From NCBI GenBank assembly GCA_037178975.1, contig JASJZH010000005.1:8704501-8768500 (forward strand): a DNA stretch of 64,000 bases. Reading direction: 5' to 3'. The DNA is from Oscheius tipulae (taxonomy: Eukaryota > Nematoda > Chromadorea > Rhabditida > Rhabditidae). The notes under the pieces are model-generated. The model was not told where the DNA came from and did no database searches. It saw nothing but the letters and a program-made list of their open reading frames with translations. A program made the position numbers and the translations under genes. Numbering within the stretch: position 1 is the first letter of the stretch; each line of letters opens with the position of its first letter. Of the stretch, positions 45,365-57,130 are shown piece after piece.

Positions 45365-46492
45365 TTAGAGGAACTTGTTCCTGTAACAGCTCTCGACCAG
45401 CGTGTTGATATCTTCACATGTCGCCCCTGAAAATTTAGTTATAAATGTCGAAAATGGGCTTAGCTACCTGGAACGAACATCTGAGCCATTCGACAATTGC
45501 TTCGTACCCAAGTCATCACATCGGTAACCGCGTACATCTTGGCGTACTTTTTCACCTAAAGTAAATGTAAAAAATACAAAAAAAAAACTTCTGTACCTGT
45601 TGACAATGTTCCGGAGACAAAATCAGAGGACGGCCCTGGCTATCTCTTCTCACTTCCTTAGGATAATTGGGAGGGGTTGTGCCGATAGTAGGTTGCGATG
45701 TGGTAGTTGCGGCAATTGTTCGAGGGTGGGATCCCCGGAACTGAAACAGACAATTAGCGGAAACTGCTAGTGAGCTCATGGTCAACGATATTTAACCACA
45801 ACGACAAAAAAATGGAAGTATACACAAAATTTTCAAAATAAATTTAATAATAACGTAAAATTTGCAAATTTGACTAAAACTAAAACTCCTGCTTTCACGT
45901 TTTTGGGCAGTTCACTTCTCGTTTTTTCGTATCTTTTTGTGACAGCGCCTAAATAATGCTTGGGAAAAAAGCATGCAACAACGAAAATAGTAAATAAAAA
46001 CAAGCTGGCCCAACCCTTTGGGAATTCTTTGTTAATTTTGTTGCGGTACGCGTCCGCACATGTGCAAGCGTTGAATGCTCAGCTAAATTTTTTTTTGGAA
46101 ATCTCGATCACAAAGAAACAAAAGCTTGTAAGAAGCTGATAGATCATTAATTTTTGATGATGGGTCGGAAGTAAAAGCCTTCTGCTGGCTAACTGAACAG
46201 ATTACTCACCTTGTTGTGAGCCATTGGAAGCTCCATGGACTCGGTCGACTTCGATTTCAGGGAATTACTTCTGTCAACTTCGCGACTTTTCTCGTGGGAG
46301 TACTTGCGCGTTTTCTGCAGACAAAGATTTCCAGGAATAGAAAAAAAAGCATACAGTTCCCTTCTTGACAATTCTGATCTCCTCATCCTCGGCCAGCTCA
46401 ACACATTTGTACTTTTTCGTCTTCAACGGATTGCGTTCCTTGAAGGCAGCACAAAGAGTGAATAAAACTAGCGAAATGAGTAGTACCCGCAT
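45365..46492 (-). CDS. orphan secreted protein
   Basis: Exons 46355-46492, 46210-46314, 45597-45740, 45468-45555, 45365-45426; 178 codons in frame. Signal peptide MRVLLISLVLFTLCAA. The middle is Lys/Arg/Ser-rich and hydrophilic, with a Thr/Pro stretch (TIAATTTSQPTIGTTPP) that could be O-glycosylated. The C-terminal about 65 residues form a compact four-cysteine unit (SPEHCQQ, VRSNCRM, GATCEDI, VESCYRN) with helical character (KYAKMYAVTDVMTWV). I do not recognise the family. ATG lies 3 nt after a TTGCAG acceptor and 231 bp downstream of the thrombospondin-repeat gene stop on the same strand, so the two could be co-transcribed. Confidence 0.75.
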
Positions 46493-46723
46493 GGTCTGCA
46501 AGATAAGAAGTGCTAATGGACTATAGCTGGGGAGCTAATGGAGAGGATAAGCCGACGACTGATGACCCATGGGCGACCCCGTTTAGCCCCAAAAACAGGA
46601 CCAATCTTCCGCTTGAGACAATCAATCAGGTTTCTGACCGGGGGGCTTTCGCCGCATTCACTTTCGGCGATCTTTTCACATCGTTGCCAATAGAAATATA
46701 TTTATTTGACACGCTCGTTTCGC

Positions 46724-47761
46724 TTAAACCCGGGTCGAATTGGAGCTTGCAGCAGTAAGCAGTTCACGTTTCTTCCTTCCGTAAGGATCGTATCCGCCAG
46801 TTCCACCGCAAGTGTTGCATGGAGGAGGCTAAAATTTGAATTCTATAAAGTTGAAGTAAAGACCAACAGGCTGATTGCAGGTGGTGCACGGAGGAGGGTC
46901 ATACTGGGGCTGTTGGCAGGCTTGACAGACGGGAACGGGACAGGGAACATTGGCGTTGCATTCTTCCTGCATCGAGGAATTTCCGACACATCCGCTGGTG
47001 CAGCTACACTGTCGAGTTCTGCTTCGGTAGCCCCCGGTTCCACAGGTCACACTGCAGGCGCTCCATGCTGACCAGGCGGTCCAGTCACAGCATGGCTGGG
47101 TGTTGCACGGCTTCTGTTCGACAGAAGAGCCGACGCATTGACAAGAGGAGCAGCCATTGTTGCAGACCCTGGTCCGGGTGCAGACGCCGCCGCCACATGA
47201 AGCACTGAAAGATTTGAACTTGATAGCTCAGTAAATAGTGCCAATGGTTTGCCATCGGACAGTTTTAGTAAATACCTGCAGGTTCCGAACGACGTCCATT
47301 GGCCCCATTGAGGAGCCGGGTCGTAGAGAGCACATGGACGGGACTCAGAAGAGGATCCACCTGGGCACTGAGCAGCCGAGCACGTTCTCTGGCGTGTTTG
47401 TGAAGGAGCTGGAGAATTTTATTATTTATAGGCCGTTTGAGTTTGATACCCAAATTATAAGACTTTTTCAGTTAGAACTCGAACCCGGACTTTTTGAATT
47501 TGTAGTCGAAGAGCTAACCGACTGCCTCATTGCACTATTGTGCCATTAAAACTCACATCCATAAGCTGAAGAACAAGTCGACCAAGGTCCCCACTCTCCC
47601 CAATTTCCCATCACCGGATTCTGTTGGCATGTGTTACAGGGCTGGGGCTGGACCTGGCAAGTACTACAAGTTGTCCCGGGGACAGCCTGCGCTCCAGTGC
47701 CCACAACATAAGCTGTGGTTGTGGCCAGTAGGCAGAGAAGAAGAACTAGTGAACTGAGCAT
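46724..47761 (-). CDS. secreted thrombospondin type-1 repeat protein
   Basis: Extracellular protein with three thrombospondin type-1 (TSP1) repeats. Exons 47557-47761, 47276-47408, 46868-47204, 46724-46828; 259 codons in frame. Signal peptide MLSSLVLLLCLLATTTA, then a CSTC/CNTC cysteine segment, TSP1-A (WGEWGPWSTC ... TRQRTC), TSP1-B (WGQWTSFGTC, CGGGVCTRTRVC), TSP1-C (WTAWSAWSACSVTCGTGG, SRTRQC). The WxxW motifs are tryptophans commonly C-mannosylated and the CSxTCG of repeat C fits O-fucosylation. The tail repeats PPPC-T-C units and contains GRKKRE, a possible furin-type cleavage site. The role is probably matrix or cuticle related, an inference only. Intron 1 holds a tRNA-like relic. Confidence 0.88.
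47470..47548 (-). repeat. tRNA-like relic in the TSP1-gene intron 1
   Basis: Minus strand: gaggcagtcggttagctc (A-box-like), cttcgactacaaa, gtccgggttcgagttc (B-box). No acceptor pairing. The relic fills most of this 147-nt intron. Confidence 0.45.
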
Positions 47762-49051
47762 GAGAAGGCTGGTGCCATAGCCAGTCTGCCGACGGGGTTA
47801 TATACCTCAAAGAAAGAGTGTACACAGTGATTTTTGACGGGTCGGAGTGCTATTTGCCGTGGTGGGAGTCGACTCTTCCTTCTGACTCATCTTCAAGAAC
47901 ATGGAAAAAGCTGTATCAATCGCTTCTGGCATGACGACCACCTTTCTCATTTTAAGCCGAATTGGTCATTTTTCTTCTGGGTCCCATTTTCGACTCGAAT
48001 CTGCTCTCTTCCCTTTCCCCCTTTCACACTCTGGTACAAGCTTCCCGGTTGTACCAGAGTCGTGTCACTCTGTCAACGAGCAGCGCCGTGGGCTGACTAG
48101 TCATCAAATCCGGTTTTCAGTTGGCTCCTTGGTCCGCGATTGAACTCTGCCTTACTTTTTAATTGACAGTTTCTTGATCTTTGCTGGGCGGGAGGAATCG
48201 CAGTCTCGTCTACTATGAATAATTGCCGATTCGTGCTTTCCTTCTGAAGCCGTGAAACAATTATCCCTTAGGGTCCCTTAATAAATTCCCTGCCGTGTGT
48301 CACACACGGCCTTGCACTTCTTCACGACGTCTTGAGGAGACTTTAAGGACAGTCGAATCCTTAGTGTTTGCAGCATCTTAACTTTCGTTGCGCGACCCAT
48401 CGATATAAATTATAAGTGATGGCGTTGGATACCCTTTATGTTCGGTCTTGTTACATCCCGCCAATTCGAATATTCAAATCTTTTGGCTGAGCATTAATTG
48501 GTAGCGCGCCCAAATTGGAGACAATGCATCCTGCAACGAAGCATTTGAAGCACTGCGATGTTCAGTGATTCACTTTACAGACTATATACACGAGCGTGTA
48601 TGCGGATTGGTCTGCCTCGAGATTCTCAAGAATGATGTGATTTCCTTCTTCGGCTCTTCTCTATCCAGTTCAGCCTTTTCATTGAGTGGCGTGTCCCATT
48701 CATCAATCTGTTTCCAAACTTCATAACGGCTCCCTCGAGATACCCGGATTCAATTTGTGGACTTCACCCGTTCCTCCTCCTCTCCAGCCCCCCGGACAAA
48801 ACAATACCGGCAGGCAGCTGTCAATCAGTCGACATCCTGACGGCATTATCGGCCTTCTCTTATAGTCAAATCCACTTTGCTACGGGAGACTCTTTTTTGG
48901 GGAATCAAATGGGCCGAACGGCGAGAGTCACGGCTGTCGAGTCCAATTGAAGAGGAGAGACATCTCTTGCCGCTCTTTTTCGTCCTAATGTCTCTCTCAG
49001 TCAGCCACTTTCAGAGATGAGCCACGACGATTTTCGCTAAGGATTAAGGTC
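47762..49051. other. bidirectional upstream region
   Basis: 1.29 kb between two divergently transcribed secreted-protein genes; likely promoters for both. A direct inverted pair ctctggtacaagc/ttgtaccagag lies at 48028-48060. No gene seen. Confidence 0.45.
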
Positions 49052-50366
49052 ATGCTATTCCTTCTGATGAGCATCTTGTTCGAGACGGGCACTGCACAAC
49101 CACAGCCGTGTTTCCTCAAGTGCAAGGACAATTATGTGAGTTTTGCTTTTTTTTGCGATCTTCCACGCAATATGCAAACTTAGGAAGCCAAGCATCATAT
49201 TATTTTTGGTACTTTGACCGGGATTGAGTCCCGGCCAGTCCGGCTAGCTCTTAATCATTTGTGCTAGGCATTCAGCTTTTTCGAACTTTTACACCTGTAG
49301 ACCAAGATAAACCTTCGCTGCGCACTAACTTACAATCGTTAGCTAGCATGTTAACAAGGAGTCCATGCTTAAAACAGTTGACTCTTTAGATGCACGGAAT
49401 GCAGTCCTCCCTGATGGACGCCTCAAATGAGTGGAGTGTTGAAATGGTCACCCCGCTTCAGGCTCTCCTACAGGGTGACAATACGCGTGGGAGGCTTTTT
49501 AGGAAACTTGATAAAGTGTGCAGGTAGCTTAATGTATAATTTTTTTTCAAAAATATTTAAGGCACAATCTGAAGTATAATCGATGTCTCTCCTTTTGTGC
49601 CGACAATCCTGCTAAAACCATCTTGGCAAAAGGACAGGAAGCCTGGAATATTATTTGCGACGATTTCAGAAACAATACAGGTTTCACACATTTATCATTT
49701 CAAGTGTTTCTCGAGATTCCATATGCGATAATTCTCGAGGGAATATCTACGCTACGGAAACAGATTTATCAAATTTAGAGTTCACCGCCATCGTTGTTCC
49801 TTGCTGGGTGGATAACGGTCATATTTTAACCGAGAGATGTTCTCACCAGGCCAAAATGCTTCAAGCCGAAATAATTCTGATGATGGAGGGCGGGGTGGAG
49901 AACATCAATGAGGGATTAAGTAATCTCTGTTCGTGAGTCGGTTGACAATTTTGGCCGAAGTGGAAATTCAGAAGTGTTCATTCGTACGACAAATGCTTCG
50001 TTTGGGAGAACCATGATACGTGCGGGATAAATGCTGGAAAATTTCTGGTCAAGCTGACACACCAGACCTCGCAGTAGGGTGTGGGTCCCTATCTTTAAAA
50101 AATAGTGTTTAGCGCCTTGATCAATCTCCTGGACACCGTTTTAGGGGTTCGACAACTGCCGAAGCAGTGCAAGGACTGGCTTAATCAGAAAGGTTTAAAC
50201 TTGTACAGTATAATTCAATGGAAAAGATTCAGATATGGCTGGCCTTCAAAAAAGTCGCTCCTCTCAGCGAAGACTCCGCAACTCGACCTCAACCACTCTT
50301 CTTATTTTGATCTCATTCATGTCTTTCATTACGGGAACCAACACATTTTTCATAAATTTAATATAA
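49052..50366 (+). CDS. orphan cysteine-rich secreted or anchored protein
   Basis: Exons 49052-49135, 49390-49523, 49562-49680, 49740-49932, 49972-50073, 50113-50192, 50233-50366; 281 codons, all phases consistent. Signal peptide MLFLLMSILFETGTA, then CFLKCKDNY, a helical stretch (SLMDASNEW, LQALLQGD), KVCRHNL, RCLSFCADNPAKT, ICDDFRN, PCWVDNGH, RCSHQAKML, YDKCFVWENHDTC and KQCKDWLNQK: about fourteen cysteines in a pattern like nematode secreted all-helical cysteine proteins, perhaps DUF19/T20D4.11-like, which I cannot confirm. The end is hydrophobic (TTLLILISFMSFITG), so a GPI or membrane anchor is possible; if the last intron is retained the C-terminus differs (frame runs to 50392). Confidence 0.7.
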
Positions 50367-50599
50367 ATATAGTAAAAATTAATTTCTATTAATATTTTAG
50401 TAAGCAGTACTATTAAACGTGTGATGGTGTAGTGGAAGGTGGTCGCTGCTCTAATCTAAGAGTGCAAGCTCGTTTTTTAGCACCATCATCACGAGATCCT
50501 GTACATTTTTCTAAACATAGTTATCGAGAACTGGTTTCTCCATATCAGTAGTGGTCGATCAGGGTCGCAACCTGTATTGATTCTCGCTAGCCAGTTGCA
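50367..50599. other. short spacer with a tRNA-like hairpin
   Basis: Contains the hairpin at 50418-50494 and otherwise nothing I can assign. Confidence 0.4.
50418..50494 (+). repeat. tRNA-like or hairpin element
   Basis: Ends gtgatggtg and caccatcatcac pair to close a ~75-nt unit; inside are tgtagtggaaggtgg (A-box-like) and ctctaatctaagag, a perfect small stem-loop; a T6 run follows. No B-box ggttcga, so not a normal tRNA. Could be a small non-coding RNA or a relic. Confidence 0.3.
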
Positions 50600-52505
50600 A
50601 TGGAGTCTGTTGTGCAGAGACTGCTGACCGCCACAGATGGACAACATCCTCCTCTCTCCAACTTTATCGATGGACGATTTGTCGAGGCCAAGAAGCACAT
50701 GGACTCGGTCGATCCATCCTCTGGACAACCTTGGATTCAGATTCCCGATTCGGACAGGGAAGACGTTGAGATGGCGGTCGAAGCGGCTGCACGGGCTTTT
50801 CCGAGGTAGGGTTTTGCTTTGATTGAATTGTGTACTATTTTATATTTTGATCAGAAAATTACATCATTAATGGTATTAAATATATATTCAGCTGGTCTTC
50901 CACAACTGTCAACTACCGCTCGAATCTCCTTTTGAAAGTAGCTGAGATTGTCGAAAAGAGCATTGAGTCTCTCGCCATCCTCGAATCAAGGGACCAAGGG
51001 AAACCTGTTAAACTGGCTCGACTCATGGACATCCCTCGTTGTGCTCACAACTTCAAGTTTTTTGCCACTACGATTCTCCATCACACCAGCTCATCGACTC
51101 TTCTCGACGACCCGAAAGCCCTGAACTACGTGAAGCACGATCCGATCGGAGTTGCTGGACTCATCAGTCCATGGAATCTGCCCCTTTATCTGGTGGGCTG
51201 GTCATTTTGAAAAAATACCGGTTTCAGTTATCCTTCAAATTGGCGCCAGCTTTGGCAACCGGTAATACTGTGGTCTGTAAGCCGAGTGAGTTGACCAGCG
51301 TGACAGCATGGTGTTTGATGCACGCCTTCCAGGAAGCAGGTATTTGCAAACAAATTCCCAAAAAATTTATGTAGGTTTCCCACCGGGTGTCGTAAACATG
51401 GTCATTGGAACTGGCCCCTCCGTCGGCGAGCCTTTGGTCACTCATCCCCAGGTCCCGCTAGTCAGCTTCACCGGGAGTACGGTCATCGGGAAGAGAATAG
51501 CCGAGCTGGGAGCCAAATACAACAAGAAGATCTCGCTCGAAATGGGTGGAAAGAACGCATGTATCGTCTTTCCGTCAACGGATCTCGACAAACACGTCCC
51601 TACTATTGCCAGGTGCGCCCGAGAGCCAACTTTACGGATTACGCTCCCCGTGTTCAGATCGTGTTTCATTAACCAGGGCGAGATTTGTTTGTGTACCAGT
51701 CGGCTATACGTTCACGATGACATTAAGGAGGATTTCATAAAGAGACTACAGGAAGCAGCCAAGACTGTATGTCAGGGACGAGCCAAGTGCGCATCAACTC
51801 ATTGCCAACTGATTCAAAATTGTTTACGATAACTTGATGAGTTGGTGCGCTCTCCAAGGCCAAACTAGTTTCGGTTAAAAAAGATATTTCAGTTCACTGT
51901 GGGAGATCCTAGAGATGATTCCTCTGTTCTGGGAGCTCTCAACTCCCAAACTCACTTTGAGAAGGTCAAGGGCTATGTAGAACTGGCCAAAACGGAAGGA
52001 AACGTTCTCTGTGGTGGCGTGGTGAAGCCAGAGGGCAAATGCTCAAAGGGCTACTACATTTCACCCACTATTGTCACGGATATCGCAGATGAGAGTCGTT
52101 GCATGACCGAGGAGATTTTCGGGCCCGTGGTCTGTGTCACCTCATTCAAGTCATCCGAAGAAGTCATTCGAAGAGCAAATGCAACAAACTATGGTCTCTC
52201 GGCCACTGTTTTTGGCGAAAAATCAGACGAGCTGATCAACACGGCCAATGCTTTAAGGGTTGGAACAGTCTGGGTCAACTGTTGGCTGGTATATTTGATT
52301 CTATGCACATAAAGTATAAATTTTTAGGCTCGCGACCTGAACATGCCGTAAGTTTTACGATTTTTGTAAAAATGTACAAATTACATGCTAATCAATTACT
52401 TTGTTTAGGTTTGGAGGCACACGGGAGTCCGGGCAGGGAAGAGAAGGAGCAGCAGATTCATTCCACTTCTTTACTGAACCCAAGACTGTTTGTATCAAGT
52501 TGTAG
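50600..52505 (+). CDS. ALDH8A1: 2-aminomuconic semialdehyde dehydrogenase (ALDH8A1 type)
   Basis: NAD-dependent aldehyde dehydrogenase of the kynurenine (tryptophan breakdown) branch; older work called it a retinal dehydrogenase. Exons 50600-50805, 50892-51192, 51228-51339, 51375-51612, 51658-51766, 51893-52288, 52328-52347, 52409-52505; 492 codons in frame (human 487). Seen: NFIDGRFV, SRDQGKP, SPWNLPLYL, KLAPALATGNTVVCKPSEL, FTGST (Rossmann loop), LEMGGKN (catalytic Glu), INQGEICLC with the catalytic Cys, EEIFGPVV, and the C-terminal NMPFGGTRESGQGREGA and HFFTEPKTV. Very small exon 52328-52347 (20 nt) is required by phase and homology. The 51767-51892 intron holds an inverted pair of the semi-palindromic motif. 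Convergent with the ITM2-like gene. Confidence 0.95.
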
Positions 52506-53642
52506 ATGTTAATAAATAGGGAGTTAGACTTCTTTCCTGGGGGCTGGTGCACAGGGACGAACGCGGATTTGCGGCTAAAGGAACACGAAATTAAAATAGA
52601 AAATAGAGCTCACAAGGAAAGAATCTTGACGGCGAGCATAATCTGTAGAATCACTTCCTCCAACCACTGCCAGAACCAAACCCAACATGAGCATTATGCT
52701 GCAAAACTATTCTTTTATGTGTCCAAAACCCATTGTACCCATGCAGTCTGTTCATAAAGAAGGTGAGAAATTGTAATCATTCGCCCTAATTGACATTTTG
52801 TCACAGTTACTTTATGGCAGCAATTACTCTTTAGTCAGTTTGAAAGAGGCGTCTTTGGGAGAACTTTACTCCTGTCTCGACTGGAACAGCATCTACCTGT
52901 CACCAGCCAACGGGGCATCAGTCAAATTTGTTACAAGTGAAACTTTTCCTTTTTGAAAAAACTATATAAAAACACAAAGATACAAATTTTTACAAAAGAA
53001 CCTGTTAGTAGTTCGGTAGGCGGCCCCCTTCGTTTGAATTCTAGTGCGCTTTTACAAATTCGCCCAAAATCAGTGTTTTGACGTAATTCACTCGTTTTTA
53101 ATGATTCTAACTATGGTTATTGCGCATGAAATTTTTATAAACTCCGGGCACTCTTTTGGTCACATTTATAATCAGCAAAAAATTTATCTATGCTTCATTT
53201 TTGTGAGCAGACTTAAAAAAAATAAATGTAAAAAAATCTTACCCGATAAGTGCGAATAAAAAAGGCTGATTAAAACCGAGAGAAGATACTACCGAGCCCA
53301 TCTCATCACGGCTGAAAATTCTTTGAATAATTTGGGTGAACGACTTTTGAGAGTTGAATAAGGCGGTAATTGGGTGGGATCGATGAAAGAAGAAGAGAGG
53401 GGAGACAGCTGACGGCAATCTCCAAGTTGGGCCGTGAGCATAGGACTAGCAGTGTGGAGCAGGTGCGAGCCATCGATTTAGCCCACCCTCGGGGCTGTCA
53501 ACAGAGCTCATATCGTTTATTGTGAACAAGAAACACGTTCGGCATCACCTGGTGACTACGAATCATATATATTATATATAGATTTAATAAGTAACAAAAT
53601 GTGGGGAGTGTCGTATGTACAGACAGACACAGTGTAGACGCT
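52506..53642. other. convergent 3' spacer
   Basis: 1.14 kb between the ALDH8A1 and ITM2-like stops. AT-rich with a short (at)n at about 53565-53582. No gene seen. Confidence 0.5.
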
Positions 53643-55072
53643 TTAGAAGACGATTTCATCCAACTCGACGCTCTCACCACCCATTGAGGCAAATTCCAAA
53701 GTTTCCATGACATCGGCTGCTGAAAAACCGACTTGAAACATTCGCTCTTTGTGTGTGTTTTTGCACAGGTGCGCGCGCCTCGGCCACGCGCAGAAGTGGA
53801 TCAACAATTCGAGCGGAAAAAGTACTGGTAGACAAAGACGCGTGCGGGCAAACAGTAAATTTGTTACTGACCTCTTCTCGATCGTCGAAGTGCATTCTGT
53901 TCCTGAGTCAGTTTCGTCAACATGTAGACTGGTCGCAGGTTGCAGTGGCGTGTGATCAGCATCGAGCCCAGGGCGTCGACTTCTTGAGCAGAAAGGGGAG
54001 ATCCGACTCGGAAGGTCTCGCGAACGACGCGGGGAACATTTACGCCGGCTGGGGACTGAAAGTTGTGATTTGTTTTGAAGGCAAAGGAATAAAATTTGGC
54101 GAAAGCGGAATCGAGAAAGCTCAGGAAAAAATGTGAATGACGCAGATTACCGACTATTGCTGGAAAAGATGGTAAGTCAGGTAATTCGTATTAGCAAACT
54201 GGCGCGAATTCAGGTAAAGAAATGTGGAGCATCTTACATCCATCTGACGGAGCATTTGGATCAAACTGCTTGGAGCGGCCACAACACTTCTGTCCAGAGG
54301 CTTGACGAAGCATCTCTTGCCCATCATGTCGACAATACCGGTAAGGTTCTGTTTGAAGTCGTGGAGGAAGACGGCAGGGCGATTCGAGCCGAAACGTGGG
54401 ACGTCAATCTTCTCGTAGGACTGAATATCATTATTCCAATACAATTAAAAACAGCTAACCAGGGCCGGATTGATCTCCACATTCTGCTCAAGACGCTCAG
54501 GATTTCCCTTGTTGGAGAAAGTTGCAGCATTCCAGCCATGGTAGACTCCACGCTGGTAGGCGGCTCTAGAATTAATTTTTGTAACAAAAAATTACAAAAC
54601 CTACGCAATGAGTCCTTTCTGGTAGAAGTAGAGAGCCGTCCCCATGCCAATACCCAGGACGATGAAGACGACTAGAGCCAGCTTGGCACAGCGGCGAAAC
54701 CTGTCATTCTCGTAATTTTCGTACTCGGGCGGACTGGGAGATGGGGTTCGGGCTAGAGGAGAAGGTGAGAGGCGAATAATTGAGAGGGGACCAAATGAGG
54801 ATGATCTCTTCTCTTTGCGCGGCCTGTCAGTTAGTTATTTTTAAGTTTTTAAAGTACTTACTTGTCAAAATTGCCTCCTTCCATCGGCACCCATCCTGCA
54901 TTGGAAATGTCTCTCTCCTCGGGTGGTGTACTCGTCCCGTTGGTGCCCGAGACGACCACCTTCGGAACCTGGATTCCGCCGTCCTTCAATTTGGTATTTA
55001 GGCGGAAATTCAAAAGTAGCAAACCTCTTTGTTGTTCTTCTCGTCGCCTTCCTTCTTCGTGAAGACCGTCAT
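53643..55072 (-). CDS. BRICHOS / ITM2 (BRI)-like type II membrane protein
   Basis: Resembles integral membrane protein 2 (BRI) with a luminal BRICHOS chaperone-like domain. Exons 55025-55072, 54862-54983, 54605-54823, 54460-54565, 54238-54420, 53872-54055, 53643-53719; 312 codons in frame. Cytoplasmic part of about 115 residues (Ser/Pro-rich SPSPLARTPSPSPP, YENYEN), one helix (LALVVFIVLGIGMGTALYFY), linker, then BRICHOS core VPRFGSNRPAVFLHDF, QNLTGIVDMMGKRCFVKPL and the partner cysteine in LITRHCNLRPVYM. Near the end RRSRR matches a furin site; cleavage would free a peptide of about 25 residues (AADVMETLEF ... EIVF), the same plan as BRI2, whose C-terminal 23-mer is released. First ATG in a KKEGDEK-rich start. 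Confidence 0.85.
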
Positions 55073-56849
55073 CCTGGAACTGAGCGTTACGAAGGGGTTG
55101 GGTCAAGTCCAAGAGCTTATTTGAACAGCATTAAGGGGAGTCGTAGGCTATTGTGTCCGAGGACTGACCACGCCAATTATAGGAACAATACACGTCCGTG
55201 TGGTTCAGTAGCAAAAAACGTTTGGAGGACAAACTAAAATGTATCGGGAGGCCCCTCAGGGTTACGAACCGGTTTGCAGCCTCGACGAGAATAACGGTCT
55301 GTTCTAGAGAGTGTTTTGGGCTGTTGATAGGTCAAAAAGAGGTCGGGAGAGAGAGTGACCAGTATGGGGTAATCGGTCTCGACTGCACGAATAGCTCACA
55401 ACAAAAGAACGACAAACAGAGAATGAGGCGACTATTCTCATTCTCCTAAACCCTAGCCTAGTTTTTGGGTGTTTTGGCGGTCACTGACTCCACAGTTAGA
55501 CAGCCCTTAAGCATCCATGCTCCTTAACCCTAATTAAATTTTTAATGATGCTTGTTTTAAGCGGTAACTGTAAAGAAGATCTAGCGTTGTGTTTGTCGAA
55601 GAAGAAAGTGAGAAATGCTCATCAAAAAGCACAAAAAGACAAGTGTATAGTGGTCCGTAAGGACAAGGAAAGGTGAAGGGTGCATTTGAGGTGGACGCCG
55701 GGGAGTGACTCGGCCGACTCTCCTTTGACGGAAGTCTTGCCTGTTTGTTTTCGGTGCGCAAGAGAGAGAGAGGGTGAGGTAAAGAAAAGAAGGAAGCACG
55801 CCGGGTTAATTACACTTATCAGGCATTACAGTCTGACTCTCACAGGTACGGTCTCTTCTAACTATATACGAGAAGTTGAAGTCATGCTGGCAGCCTGGCC
55901 TATTTTTTCAGAAAAGTCTACTGGATTAACCTAATATATTCTAGTCGAACTGTTAATACCTCAAAGGCTAAAAGTTTGACGTGTCGTGAGTCAAGGTCTC
56001 ACCCCTACCCTCTCGGAAGTTTAACAAGGTCTCACTCGTACCATCTCGGCTATGCTAATTTTTCTAACCCTGACATTATTCTTGTGAATCTCGAGAGATC
56101 CTCTTGCCACGAAGATCTCTTTTTTTCGGGAGCAGTGCAAAGTGTGTCCGAGAAAACACAAATATTTGCATAGCATTCCTGTCTTTCGTGTTCTTTTCAA
56201 CTCGACGGGCATTTGGCTCACGGGCTACAGCTGTACTGTACCAGAAATAGTTACCAACGTGTATTCTAAGCAAGGTTATGTGAATCTACCGTAATCTGTA
56301 GCGCGCCAACTCTTGACCATGAAATTCGATTTTCAGCTCAATTCAACAACAGCTGCATATCGAAGTTTAGGGTTGGTGCGCAGTGGGTGAAAGTACCGCA
56401 TTCGAGGGTACCGTAAGCAGAACACTAACTACAAACCACGGGCTTTGATACGAAAGGGATTCCAAGTACTGGGTATCGAGACAGAGTTAATACTTATCGT
56501 TGACCCCTTTCGACTTTGCCTCCTCCCCAAACGAGAGTTGGTGCGCAGTGGGAATTTTTTTTTTACAAAACATATTTGATTTCCGATTAAGTGGAACTGT
56601 GTAAGTTTAAGTTTAGGAACCCAGATGAGGGACCCATCAGCGGGTAACAAGTAAGCGTGAATGAAGTCCCCACGAAGAGGGGCAGATGGACAACCGATTT
56701 GGACGGGCTGAAAAAGCGGACGGCGATCTATTAGGAAAAGCCCGACGGACTCCCCCCTCTCGGGTCACGGACTGCAAACAAAGACGACGAGCAGCATTCT
56801 GATACTATCAGTCCGACCAGATCCTAACAGGTTTATTTATTGGATCTGT
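55073..56849. other. spacer upstream of ITM2-like gene
   Basis: 1.8 kb, presumably promoter. Contains semi-palindromic motifs at about 56302-56380, 56415-56455 and 56530. No gene seen. Confidence 0.5.
56300..56550. repeat. cluster of semi-palindromic ~40 bp motifs
   Basis: agcgcgccaactcttgacc ... aattcgattttcagc, then gctgcatatcgaagtttagg ... ttggtgcgcag, an incomplete copy at 56440 and gagttggtgcgcag at 56529. Confidence 0.5.
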
Positions 56850-56991
56850 TTAAGAGACGAGGAGCTGCCGGTTTAGATCGGCGAGCCAGTAGATGACTGC
56901 GAGGACTTGAAAAAACTATAATAGGGGAAAGAGACATACCGACGAGGAATTCACCGAAAAGACCCTTGAAGAAGGACTCGACATATTCCAT
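56850..56991 (-). CDS. 35-residue membrane microprotein
   Basis: Exons 56940-56991 and 56850-56905, 34-nt intron (GGTATGTC donor, TTTTTTCAAG acceptor), phase 1. The product starts MEYVESFFKGLFGEFLV, continues with a hydrophobic helix (VLAVIYWLADL) and ends NRQLLVS. It looks like a single-pass small membrane protein; no family recognised. The intron is near the minimum length and the acceptor is CAAG, so the alternative is chance, but the short-exon pair with an amphipathic start and clean helix is suggestive. Confidence 0.45.
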
Positions 56992-57130
56992 TCTGGCTGG
57001 TCGAATGGTCGAGACATAATTCGCGGTTTCACGGCGACACCAGAACTGGCCGTTTGTCTTTTGTTATTTGCATGAGTACACATGAGAGAGAGAGTAGGAC
57101 AGAGACAGTTTTTCAAAACAAAATGCAAAT

